A stretch of 64,000 nt of DNA from Streptomyces davaonensis JCM 4913. GTDB lineage: Bacteria; Actinomycetota; Actinomycetes; Streptomycetales; Streptomycetaceae. The position numbers and the translations under genes are program-made. This document shows, piece by piece, positions 24,898 to 31,788 of the stretch. The stretch covers positions 1,240,001 through 1,304,000 of the forward strand of contig NC_020504.1 in assembly GCF_000349325.1 (NCBI RefSeq), read 5' to 3'. Each line of letters opens with the position of its first letter. The stretch's first letter is position 1. Below the pieces are notes generated by a model that was not told the origin of the DNA, made no database searches, and saw only the letters and a list, made by a program, of their open reading frames with translations.

Positions 24898-26118
24898 TCA
24901 CGGGGCCTGAAGCAGACCCGGCCCCACGTCCCTGACGGGCTGCGGAAGCGGCCACGCACCGGCCTCCAGGCCGGCCTTGAGTCCGGCCGCGGAGGCATCG
25001 GGGTGCTGCTGGGCGAGCAGGGCGACGACGCCCGCGGCGTGCGGTGCGGCCATGCTGGTGCCGCTCAGCACCTGGTATCCGCCGCCGGGGGCGGCCGAGC
25101 GCACGGACCTCCCCGGCGCGGCGATGTTGATCTCACCGCCGTCGCCGTTGATGCCTCCGTTGGAGAAGAACGCCGGCGACAGCGACGTGTCGAGGGCAGC
25201 CACCGCGAGGATGGAGGGGCAGTTGGCCGGTCGGCTGACGGGCGCAATGCGCTCGCGGCGGTCGCTGTCGTCCCCGGCGGCGGCGACGACCACGGCCCCG
25301 CTCTCGATGGCGCGCTGGGCCACCACCTCGTACGCCTGCGGGAAGAGCTCACCCGGCTGAACCCGGCCGCCGAGCGACAGGGAGATCACGCGCGCGCCGC
25401 GGGCAATGGCCCACTCCATACCCGCGAGAATCTGGCCCTCCGTGCCCTGGCCCGAGTCGCTGAGCACCTTTGCCGCGAGGATCCGCGCCTCGGAGGCCAC
25501 GCTGTAGCGCGGGCCCTGCTGAGGGTCGGCCGGGCCGACGGCAATGCCGATGCAAGCGGTGCCGTGGCCGTTGCCGTCCTCCACCGTCTCGTGGAGTACG
25601 AAAGAGGCCGTCGCCTCGATCCTCCCGGCCAGGTCCGGGTGGTCGGTGTCCACGCCGGTGTCGAGTACGGCGATGTTCACGTCACGCCCGGTCAGGCTGG
25701 ACAGGTTGACCCGGATCGCTTGCAGCCCCCAGGTCCAGCCCTCCTCGTCCCAGGCAGGGCCCTGGGCGGCGGCGATGTGGGCCGTGGTGTGCCGCGCCAC
25801 CACTTCCTCGTCGGTGATCGGCATGAGGTACACCATGCGCTCCGGCTCGGCCGCCATGATCGAGGGCTCGCTCTCGGCCGTCGTCACCAGTAGGTGGCGC
25901 TGATCGGGGCGAACCTCGGCGACCACGACGCCGAGTGTCTCGAAGTGCACTGATACGTCGGGGCGTTCAAGGAGTTCGGCGACGTTGGCGGCGTCGGATC
26001 CTCGGACCCGCTCGACGGATCCGACACCGGGGATGGAACGCAGTGCGTTCAGCCCGCTTTCCTGGTCGCCGCGGTCCAGGACGATGACATATCGACCGGT
26101 GAAGGCACGCCTGTCCAT
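24898..26118 (-). CDS. Subtilisin-family (S8) peptidase with an I9-like N-terminal region, no signal peptide
   Basis: A 406-residue protein. The catalytic triad is Asp in IAVLDTGVDTDHPDL, His in GNGHGTACIGIA and Ser in LSGTSMAAPHAAGVVALLA, with Asn/Asp-type oxyanion region VVAAAGDDSD, where the usual AAGN reads AAGD. That substitution could lower transition-state stabilisation. The first 80 residues (YVIVLDRGDQES, then VERVRGSD and VSVHFETLGVVVAEV) resemble an inhibitor-I9 pro-domain. As with the other subtilase in the window, no export signal is visible. It is divergent from the TIGR04222-like gene across about 195 bases. Peptidase assignment is firm and the role is unknown. Confidence 0.82.
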   Translation of the reverse strand: MDRRAFTGRYVIVLDRGDQESGLNALRSIPGVGSVERVRGSDAANVAELLERPDVSVHFETLGVVVAEVRPDQRHLLVTTAESEPSIMAAEPERMVYLMPITDEEVVARHTTAHIAAAQGPAWDEEGWTWGLQAIRVNLSSLTGRDVNIAVLDTGVDTDHPDLAGRIEATASFVLHETVEDGNGHGTACIGIAVGPADPQQGPRYSVASEARILAAKVLSDSGQGTEGQILAGMEWAIARGARVISLSLGGRVQPGELFPQAYEVVAQRAIESGAVVVAAAGDDSDRRERIAPVSRPANCPSILAVAALDTSLSPAFFSNGGINGDGGEINIAAPGRSVRSAAPGGGYQVLSGTSMAAPHAAGVVALLAQQHPDASAAGLKAGLEAGAWPLPQPVRDVGPGLLQAP

Positions 26119-26313
26119 AGGTCCGTTCGCCTTTGAATTGCCCGCTTTCGGTACTTCCCACGGTCACACTGGGTGCACGGGCTCGCAACTCAACCGCCCC
26201 CTCGCCCTGTGGAAGCTCAGGAGAAGCTCTGAAGTGCCGGTTCGGGGGATTGCGGGCCCGTCGCGCGGGTGACAACACCCCCACCAGGAGCGGGCTTCGG
26301 GAAGGGGGACGGT

Positions 26314-26913
26314 ATGCGGACGGGGGCGCGCAGGACCGCGGTGGGGAACGGGGACACGGGACTTGGGATGTATGACATCGCCTTCCTCGCGGGGAGGGAG
26401 GAACGGGTGGTGGACAGCGCCGTGATCGCGCTGGCGGAGCGCGGGCTCGTGGTCGTGAGCGCCTCGCGCGTGCGGGCCGTGGGCGATGAGGCGCCCGAAC
26501 ATGCCGTTGAGCGTGCGGTGTTCACGTCGTGCCCGCACAGCAGAAGCATCGCGGCTGTCCGGCGGGCGCTGGAACACTCCTCCCCGGTCGAGGAGATAGG
26601 CCGTCGGCTCAGCTCACGGGGCCTGCTGAGCCGTTCCGGTCGTCGACTCACACGGCGTGGCCGACGGATGCTGAAGGCGGCCGCGCGGGACGACAGCGTG
26701 CCGGCCTTCGTGTTCGAGGGCCCCGCGGCCCTGGCGCCGGGGCCGGTCCGGCGCAATGTCATGGCCAGCCACACAATCCCCGCAGGCCTCGGCCGCTACC
26801 TGGCTCGCATGGGAAGAGCCCTGGACGACGAGGGCTCCGGCGTCGGCTCGGACACGACCACCGAATCCGGGGGCGGATTCAGCTGCGGAGGCGGAGGTGG
26901 CAGCGGGGATTGA
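26314..26913 (+). CDS. TIGR04222-like protein with Gly/Cys-rich tail
   Basis: A 199-residue protein. The segment MYDIAFLAGREERVVDSA (about 19-36) followed by IALAERGLV matches the start of the actinobacterial TIGR04222 domain family. The usual membrane helices are not evident. The C-terminus ends in a Gly-Cys run GGGFSCGGGGGSGD, a known feature of that family. It is Arg-rich in the middle (SRSGRRLTRRGRRML). The ATG at 26314 follows GAAGGGGG and is preferred over an upstream in-frame ATG at 26269. Function is not known for the family. The next gene is convergent. Confidence 0.7.
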   Translation: MRTGARRTAVGNGDTGLGMYDIAFLAGREERVVDSAVIALAERGLVVVSASRVRAVGDEAPEHAVERAVFTSCPHSRSIAAVRRALEHSSPVEEIGRRLSSRGLLSRSGRRLTRRGRRMLKAAARDDSVPAFVFEGPAALAPGPVRRNVMASHTIPAGLGRYLARMGRALDDEGSGVGSDTTTESGGGFSCGGGGGSGD

Positions 26914-26939
26914 CGTCCACCCCCGCAATGAGGGCGTCG

Positions 26940-27134
26940 CTACAGCCCCAGGTCCAGGGCCAGGCACGAGAACGTGCGCCAGGCCCCCACATCCTGGTGC
27001 GAGGCGTTCGCGCCGCCGTTCGGGTCGGACTCCGTCACTTCCGTCATGTCCTCGAACCGGACGCGCTCGGGCAGCTTGCCGAAGCGTGCGTGCCGGGCCA
27101 CCGTGGCGGTGTCCGTCGCGACTTCCTGGTTCAT
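26940..27134 (-). CDS. Small hypothetical protein (64 aa)
   Basis: A short but convincing gene: GC-rich third positions throughout and AAGGGGAGG before the ATG on the minus strand. The protein is soluble, with a basic N-terminal half (RHARFGKLPERVRFEDM), a Ser/Asn/Gly-rich middle and a hydrophobic end (CLALDLGL). I do not recognise a family. It is head-to-head with the CGNR zinc-finger gene. If that gene starts at 27133, the two starts nearly coincide. A ribosomally made peptide precursor or a regulatory partner of the CGNR protein are possibilities without direct support. Confidence 0.6.
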   Translation of the reverse strand: MNQEVATDTATVARHARFGKLPERVRFEDMTEVTESDPNGGANASHQDVGAWRTFSCLALDLGL

Positions 27135-27735
27135 GACCGGCCTCCCCTTCGTGCTTCGTCCGTCGTGGACGGGCTACGTCAGCACGCATCCCCGATTCGT
27201 CACCTGTCAAGGCGGTGACGCACATCGCTCCGTCCCGCAACGCTCGGCCCGGTTCGAGATGTTCGTGACGCCGGAGCGGCTGAACGCCTGGTACATGGAG
27301 TCCGGCCTGTTGGACGCGATCACTCCCGGTACGGAGGACGACGTCCGGGAGGCCACGGCCGTACGCGAGGCCGTCTACCGGCTCGTCACCGACCGTCGGC
27401 TCGGCGAGGAGTTCGACCGGGAGGCACTCGCCGTGGTCAACGCCGGCGCGCGCAAGACACCCGTGATACCCCAGCTCACCCTGGGCGGCCGCCACGCCGA
27501 GGGAACAACCGGGCAGGCGCTGGCGACCGTCGCCCGACACGCCGTCGAGCTGCTCAGCGGCCCGGACGTCCCGTTGATGAAGGAGTGCGGCAACCCCGAG
27601 TGCACCCGGGTCCACATCGACCGCTCCCGGGGCATGCGGCGCCAGTGGTGCGGCATGGAGTCCTGCGGCAACAAGATCAAGGCCGCCGCGTACCGCGCCC
27701 GCAAGAAGACGGCCCCCACCGCGAGCGCGCACTGA
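27133..27735 (+). CDS. CGNR zinc-finger domain protein (start uncertain)
   Basis: The C-terminal half carries the CGNR zinc finger: KECGNPECTRVHIDRSR then MRRQWCGMESCGNKIKAAAYR, with four Cys for zinc. The upstream region RFEMFVTPERLNAWYMESGL resembles the stress-linked ABATE-type domain that precedes it in the family. CGNR proteins are predicted DNA-binding regulators. The start is unclear. ATG 27133 gives a family-like 200 residues but has no ribosome-binding site and poor codon bias up to about 27240. ATG 27259 gives 158 residues and leaves the palindrome at 27199 in the promoter. A 21-bp near-repeat of that palindrome lies after the stop. Confidence 0.68.
   Translation: MTGLPFVLRPSWTGYVSTHPRFVTCQGGDAHRSVPQRSARFEMFVTPERLNAWYMESGLLDAITPGTEDDVREATAVREAVYRLVTDRRLGEEFDREALAVVNAGARKTPVIPQLTLGGRHAEGTTGQALATVARHAVELLSGPDVPLMKECGNPECTRVHIDRSRGMRRQWCGMESCGNKIKAAAYRARKKTAPTASAH
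27199..27219. repeat. Palindromic 21-bp element, copy 1 (at the 5' end of the CGNR gene)
   Basis: GTCACC and GGTGAC flank a 9-base centre beginning TGTCAA. It matches the element at 27754-27774 at 17 of 21 positions in the same orientation. It could be the operator of the CGNR gene or one end of a small inserted cassette. Confidence 0.6.
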
Positions 27736-27753
27736 GGTCCGCCCGACCGAACC

Positions 27754-27774
27754 GTCACCAGTCAAAACAGTGAC
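27754..27774. repeat. Palindromic 21-bp element, copy 2 (after the CGNR gene)
   Basis: GTCACC, then AGTCAAAAC, then AGTGAC. It is a same-orientation near-copy of 27199-27219 and sits between the CGNR stop codon and a terminator, a place where an operator would have no gene to control. Confidence 0.6.
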
Positions 27775-27790
27775 GTCGCACCCCCAGAAC

Positions 27791-27832
27791 GCGACTGGAC
27801 CCGCCGGGCGCGCCCCCGGCGGGTCCAGTCGC
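27791..27832. terminator. Strong bidirectional terminator between CGNR and cbtA genes
   Basis: A perfect 17-bp stem (27791-27807 with 27816-27832, outer arms GCGACTGGACCC and GGGTCCAGTCGC) and an 8-base loop. It stands between two convergent genes and should serve both. Confidence 0.85.
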
Positions 27833-27857
27833 GGTGCTGTATGCGGCGCCGACCGCG

Positions 27858-28625
27858 TCAGGCAGCGGGTACGGAGACCTCAGCGCCCCTTCCGGCCGGG
27901 GCAGTGGCCGCCCTCGGTTCCAGCACACGCTCGGCCAGGAAACCGAAGAGCAGGCCGAAGGCGGCCCAGAGCAGGGCCTGGACGCCGAGGGAGGCCATGC
28001 GGAACTCCCACAGATCCGTGGCCGGGAAGCCGTTGGGGACGTTGTCCCCGGCCGGCAGGAACACCATCGCGACCGTCACGGCCGCCACGAAGGCCAGCCC
28101 GGCGGCGATGGAGGCGTTCCAGTTGCCCCACGCGGGAGCGAGCCGACGGCCCAGCAGGACGGCCGTGATGCCGAGCAGGATGCTCAGCGCGATCATCAGG
28201 AAGTACAGAGCGGTCCGCTGATTGAGAGTGTCGGGGTCACCGACGGCGGGCGGGTTCGCCGGGTACTTCAGGGTGGGGACCAGGTAGACGGTGAGAAACG
28301 CGGCGAGTGCGGTCAGCGCGCCCGTGGCCCGGGCGCCGAACCGGCCGATCCGGCCCAGCGCGAAGCAGAAGGCGAGAGCGGCGATGCCGCCGACGGCCAC
28401 GCCGAAGACGAGGACGCCGGTGGCAAGACCCGCGGTCGACTGCACCGACCGGCTCACCAACTCCTCCCCGCCTTCGGCGTGGTGGGAGTTCGACTCCTCG
28501 AACGCGATCGCCGCGTCGACCGACCCCTCGCCGACGAAGTACGCGAAGACGAAGGCCAGCACGCCGGCGCCGAGGCCCGCGAGCATGCCGCGCACCAACA
28601 GGGCACGCACAATGGCGGAGTTCAT
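27858..28625 (-). CDS. cbtA: CbtA-family cobalt transporter subunit
   Basis: A 255-residue membrane protein with about six hydrophobic helices. It starts with VRALLVRGMLAGLGAGVLAF, includes the conserved SRSVQSTAGLATG segment between helices, and ends ALLWAAFGLLFGFLAERVL, as in CbtA. CbtA forms a cobalt uptake system with the small CbtB. The cbtB gene lies 15 bases upstream in the same operon. The pair is preceded by a cobalamin riboswitch, which supports import of cobalt for B12 synthesis. The strong terminator at 27791-27832 closes the operon. Confidence 0.88.
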   Translation of the reverse strand: MNSAIVRALLVRGMLAGLGAGVLAFVFAYFVGEGSVDAAIAFEESNSHHAEGGEELVSRSVQSTAGLATGVLVFGVAVGGIAALAFCFALGRIGRFGARATGALTALAAFLTVYLVPTLKYPANPPAVGDPDTLNQRTALYFLMIALSILLGITAVLLGRRLAPAWGNWNASIAAGLAFVAAVTVAMVFLPAGDNVPNGFPATDLWEFRMASLGVQALLWAAFGLLFGFLAERVLEPRAATAPAGRGAEVSVPAA

Positions 28626-28640
28626 GTTGTCCGCTCCCCG

Positions 28641-28862
28641 TCAGTGGCAGGGGAAGCCGAGCAGATGACGGCCGTCGTGCACCCATTCATGGATGCCCTC
28701 GCCGGAGAAGACGGCGAAGGCGCCCTGCTCGGCGCCGACGAAGTAGAGCAGGACGAGCATCAAGAGGCCGAAGAACAGGGCCCAGGGCAGGATGGCGCGA
28801 ACGGGCAGCGGGGCTGCGACGGGCAGAGCGGTGGGGGCGGGGGCGGCAGTGGACTGCGCCAT
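28641..28862 (-). CDS. cbtB: CbtB-family cobalt transporter subunit
   Basis: A 73-residue protein with a single membrane helix (about 24-44, LPWALFFGLLMLVLLYFVG) and the C-terminal histidine-rich tail of CbtB, HEWVHDGRHLLGFPCH. Those histidines are the presumed cobalt ligands. AAGGAGG lies 7 bases before the ATG at 28862, an ideal Shine-Dalgarno, and directly upstream of it the transcript can form a short TGGGA/TCCCA hairpin. That could be the expression platform of the riboswitch. First gene of the cbtB-cbtA operon. Confidence 0.88.
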   Translation of the reverse strand: MAQSTAAPAPTALPVAAPLPVRAILPWALFFGLLMLVLLYFVGAEQGAFAVFSGEGIHEWVHDGRHLLGFPCH

Positions 28863-28914
28863 GGCGAGACCTCCTTGGGAACACGCGTCCCATGTCATGT
28901 GGAGCACTCGACGA

Positions 28915-29050
28915 CGGCTTCGGGTCTGACTCACCGCCATCCCCCGCACCCGGTAGGGGGCAGGAGTGTGCGGCACACAGTGGCGCGACCGTGCCGGGTT
29001 TGCACCGGACTTCCGAGGTGCGCCGTCGTCCTTGTCGCCCAGATCGTAGG
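28915..29050 (-). ncRNA. Cobalamin riboswitch upstream of cbtBA
   Basis: Read on the minus strand, the leader contains the conserved core of the B12 element: CGGAAGTCCGGTGCAAACCC, then GGCACGGTCGCGCCACTGTG (the B12 box GCCACTG), and, further on, GAGTCAGACC. The paired CCGGTGC/GCACGG-type arms are in place. The outer ends are approximate. The element lies 50-190 bases before the cbtB start, so B12 binding is expected to repress cobalt-uptake genes. Confidence 0.88.
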
Positions 29051-29130
29051 GGCAAGCGGGCATTCGGCCAACATGGCGTGCGCCACCTACGATGAGCCGG
29101 CCGGAGCAGATCCGGCGAAGGGGGGCGCTC

Positions 29131-29709
29131 ATGACGATCCGGCTCACGCTGTTGTGCGCCGCCGCACCGACGAGGCGCGAGGTGCGCTTCGCCGACGACA
29201 CCCCGCTCGACGAACGGGCACAGCGCCAGACGCGCGCGACCGCCCCCACCCTCCCCGCGGCCACCGCCCACCGCACCGCACCCTCACAGCGCTGCCGTCA
29301 GACCGCCGAGGCCCTCGGCTGGGACCCCCTCATCACCGAACCGGCGCTGCGGGACATGGACATGGGCCACTGGTACGGCCGCACCCCGGAGGAACTCGCC
29401 ACGGCGGACCCCTCCGCATTCGCCGCCTGGTTGAGCGACCCGGAGGCCGCCCCGCACGGCGGCGAGTCCGTGGCGGACGTGTGCCGGAGGGTCGCCGGCT
29501 GGCTCGACGCGCTGCCGGCCGACACCGGGCGGATGGTGGCCGTCGTCGAACAGTCGGTGGCCCGTGCCGCGGTGCTCTGCGCACTGTCCGCCCCACCCAC
29601 GTCGTTCTGGCGCATCGACGTACCGCCCCTGGGCGCCGTGCAGCTCACCGGGCGGGCGGGACGGTGGAACCTGCGGATGGGTGCCGTCGGGGGAATGGCG
29701 GACGGCTGA
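29131..29709 (+). CDS. Degenerate histidine-phosphatase-fold protein
   Basis: A 192-residue protein with the layout of phosphoglycerate-mutase-like histidine phosphatases: TAPSQRCRQTAEALG, then ALRDMDMGHWYGRTPEEL and GGESVADVCRRVAGWLD. The catalytic RHG of the first strand is replaced (LTLLCAAAPTRREV), and the second conserved His of the VxxHG motif is also absent (VAVVEQSVARAA). It therefore probably lacks phosphatase activity. It is divergent from the riboswitch-controlled cbtBA operon. A role linked to cobalamin (CobC-type phosphatases remove a phosphate in B12 synthesis) is possible but only contextual. GAAGGGGGG precedes the ATG. Confidence 0.78.
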   Translation: MTIRLTLLCAAAPTRREVRFADDTPLDERAQRQTRATAPTLPAATAHRTAPSQRCRQTAEALGWDPLITEPALRDMDMGHWYGRTPEELATADPSAFAAWLSDPEAAPHGGESVADVCRRVAGWLDALPADTGRMVAVVEQSVARAAVLCALSAPPTSFWRIDVPPLGAVQLTGRAGRWNLRMGAVGGMADG

Positions 29710-29722
29710 AGGCGGGCTGCGC

Positions 29723-30460
29723 TCACCGGCTCTGCCGTGCGTCGAAGTGGGCCGTGGCCAGGACGGAGCCGTCGGCGTCCAGCAACTGGGCACCGGACAG
29801 TGTGTCCGAATCGACTCGGGCAGGGGCTCCCCAGTAGCCCCGGCCTGCGTTGTCGAGGGAGAAGTCCCCGATGTGGACCGCCGTGCCGTCCGTACGCTCC
29901 AGGCGGCAGCTGACCTTTCTGGCGTCCGGGTATCCGCCGTACGAGCCTGCGGCCTCTGACTCGTCGCCGAGGTGGACCGACATGTACACCCAGCCCGGAG
30001 AGTCGGTGTAGGCGAAGATCCGGCCCACCGGGCGGTGGTCGGGGGTCAGCAGTGACGCCGACAGCAGGCCTTGCTCCGATCCGGGGGGCTCCGCGCTCTG
30101 CGAAGGGGGCGTCGGCTCTCCGTCGACCGCCGTACCGACGGCCCAGCCGCCGAAGCCGAACCCGAGGGCGATCACGGCGGCGGCAGCGACCGCCACGCCG
30201 GTCCGTGGTCGCCGCCGTGGCGTCGGCCGGTTCAGGCGCAGCCGGTCCAGCACCCGCGTCTCGAAACCGGAGGGCGGCTCGCTGCCCGGCAGGAGCGAGA
30301 GCAGGCCGTCCGCGACGAGCGACAGCTGCTCGACGTGCTCCCGGCAGGCGGGGCAGCGGTCCAGGTGGGCGATCGCGTCGGCACGCTCCTGGCCGTGGAG
30401 GGCGCCCAGCGCCAGTTCGTCGGCGACGGCCCGCAGGCTCGCGCAGTCCCGGTCAGTCAT
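29723..30460 (-). CDS. RskA-like anti-sigma factor with zinc-finger (zf-HC2) domain
   Basis: A 245-residue protein. The N-terminal anti-sigma zinc finger has the pattern AIAHLDRCPACREHVEQL (about 29-46). One membrane helix follows (about 87-110, GVAVAAAAVIALGFGFGGWAVG). The extracellular C-terminal RskA-like domain includes GWVYMSVHLGDESEAAG. Such proteins hold their sigma factor at the membrane until proteolysis releases it. It overlaps the ECF gene upstream by 8 bases (30453-30460), the normal arrangement for a coupled pair. Confidence 0.88.
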   Translation of the reverse strand: MTDRDCASLRAVADELALGALHGQERADAIAHLDRCPACREHVEQLSLVADGLLSLLPGSEPPSGFETRVLDRLRLNRPTPRRRPRTGVAVAAAAVIALGFGFGGWAVGTAVDGEPTPPSQSAEPPGSEQGLLSASLLTPDHRPVGRIFAYTDSPGWVYMSVHLGDESEAAGSYGGYPDARKVSCRLERTDGTAVHIGDFSLDNAGRGYWGAPARVDSDTLSGAQLLDADGSVLATAHFDARQSR

Positions 30461-31034
30461 GATCGGCTCGCTCGGGTCCCAGAACGGTCCGAAGCTTCCC
30501 CATCGCCGTCCTGATCCGTGTTTTCGCGGTGCCCAGGGGGATCCCCTCCGATTCGGAGATCTGCCGTGCGGTCATGCCGTAGATCCGGGCCATCACCACG
30601 GCCCGCGCCTGCTCACGCGGCAGCCCTGCCACCGCGGCCCGTATCCGCGACGCCGCGTCGTCGGCCAGCGCCCACTGTTCCGGCGTCCGGGTCACTGTGC
30701 CGAGCAGTTCGTCGAGGTCCTCGGGGGAGACCGGGGTCGCGTTGCGCGCGCGGACGGCGTCGATCGCCAGGTTGTGCGTGATCGTCGCGAGCCACGTCTT
30801 CACCGATCCGCGCCGGGAGTCGTAGACCTGCGCGTGCCGCCAGGCGCGTTCGAAGGCCTGCTGGGCGATGTCCTCGGCGAGCTGGGGGTCGTCGACCACG
30901 GCGACGGCGATACCGAAGACCATGCGCTGGAACCGGCGGACGAAAGCGAGGGCGATCTCCGGGGCGCCGGACGCCAGTCCCGCCAGCAGTGCCTCGTCCG
31001 AGAGCCGCCCGAGCGGCAGGCCCGTTCTCCGCAT
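30453..31034 (-). CDS. ECF RNA polymerase sigma factor (SigK/ECF19-like)
   Basis: A 193-residue factor. Region 2 is seen in AFVRRFQRMVFGIAVAVVDD and DIAQQAFERAWRHA with TWLATITHNLAID. Region 4 is ALADDAASRIRAAVAGLPRE, then GMTARQISESEGIPLGTAKT. The zf-HC2 partner and sequence resemble SigK-RskA pairs. The ATG at 31034 gives the usual N-terminus, and an in-frame start at 31100 would add 22 poorly conserved residues. The four GGAAC-centred repeats between this gene and the divergent cupredoxin gene may be its binding sites. Confidence 0.87.
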   Translation of the reverse strand: MRRTGLPLGRLSDEALLAGLASGAPEIALAFVRRFQRMVFGIAVAVVDDPQLAEDIAQQAFERAWRHAQVYDSRRGSVKTWLATITHNLAIDAVRARNATPVSPEDLDELLGTVTRTPEQWALADDAASRIRAAVAGLPREQARAVVMARIYGMTARQISESEGIPLGTAKTRIRTAMGKLRTVLGPERADHD

Positions 31035-31146
31035 ACCAGTGAATACGGCGAACCTCGCCGAACGGATTCCCCCGCTTCCACGTGGGATCACGGTCCCCAT
31101 TCTCCCGCTTGCCGGAAATCTCCTGGCGCGGTCCGTCCGTACTCCT

Positions 31147-31202
31147 GGTCAGGAACGAATGGTCAGGAACGAATGGTCGGGAACGAATGGCCGGGAACGA
31201 TT
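31147..31202 (+). repeat. Four tandem 14-bp repeats before the cupredoxin gene
   Basis: Units are GGTCAGGAACGAAT (31147 and 31161), GGTCGGGAACGAAT (31175) and GGCCGGGAACGATT (31189). Each holds GGAAC, the core of the -35 box of several ECF promoters. The last unit ends 6 bases before the Shine-Dalgarno ACGGAGGG. Confidence 0.85.
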
Positions 31203-31221
31203 TCTCACGGAGGGCCGAGAC

Positions 31222-31686
31222 ATGGCGACGACGTTCATGACGTTCGGGCGCAGGTACGTCGGGCCCGGGCTGGCCGCCGGAGTACTGGCGGCCGGCCTCG
31301 TGGCGTGCGGAGGCGGAAACGGAGACGACAGCGATACCGGCTCGGCCTCGTCGGGCACCCGGGTGGACGTCACGATGACCGACTTCAGGCTGAAGCTGTC
31401 CCGAACGACGCTCACAGCGGGCGACTACACCTTCGTGGCCACGAATGACGGAAGCCACGACCACGCCCTGGAGATCGAGGGGGCCGGAACGGAGGACAGG
31501 ACGAGGACGCTGGAGCCCGGAGAGTCGGCGAACCTCACCATCACGCTGAAGGACGGCACGTACGAGGTCTACTGCCCCGTCGACGATCACAAGGACATGG
31601 GCATGAAGTCCGAGCTCACTGTCGGCGGCACCTCTTCACCCAACACCGACACTGACACCGGCACGAACGGTGGCTATGGCTACTGA
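31222..31686 (+). CDS. Cupredoxin-domain lipoprotein (plastocyanin-like)
   Basis: A 154-residue secreted lipoprotein. The signal peptide ends in lipobox LVACGGG (lipidated Cys28 or so), followed by a Ser/Thr/Asp linker. The beta-sandwich has the copper ligand pattern His in NDGSHDHALEIEG, Cys in EVYCPVDDHKDMGMK, the nearby His, and Met. This is the type-1 copper site order. The C-terminus is a TDTDTGTNGGYGY tail. It is probably an extracytoplasmic electron carrier or copper-binding protein. ACGGAGGG lies before the ATG at 31222. It is divergent from the ECF/anti-sigma pair and likely belongs to their regulon. Confidence 0.85.
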   Translation: MATTFMTFGRRYVGPGLAAGVLAAGLVACGGGNGDDSDTGSASSGTRVDVTMTDFRLKLSRTTLTAGDYTFVATNDGSHDHALEIEGAGTEDRTRTLEPGESANLTITLKDGTYEVYCPVDDHKDMGMKSELTVGGTSSPNTDTDTGTNGGYGY

Positions 31687-31700
31687 GTGCACGGCCGAGG

Positions 31701-31740
31701 GGGCCGCCCGTCACCGGTTCCCCGGCGCCGGACGGCCCTT
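31701..31740 (+). terminator. Candidate terminator after the cupredoxin gene
   Basis: GGGCCG (31701-31706) pairs with CGGCCC (31733-31738), with an inner CCGG/CCGG pairing around TTCC. It lies about 15 bases after the stop codon and is followed by TT. Confidence 0.4.
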
Positions 31741-31788
31741 CGATGGTTCGCTTGCCCTGCTGCGGAGTACGGGCATCGATCACCGCCC

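Noticed and set aside
28915..29050. Reading the leader as a tRNA-like or CRISPR feature
   Set aside because: The conserved B12-box and arms fit a cobalamin riboswitch. There is no repeat array.
31147..31202. The 14-bp tandem repeats as a CRISPR array
   Set aside because: The units are contiguous without spacers, and no cas genes are present.
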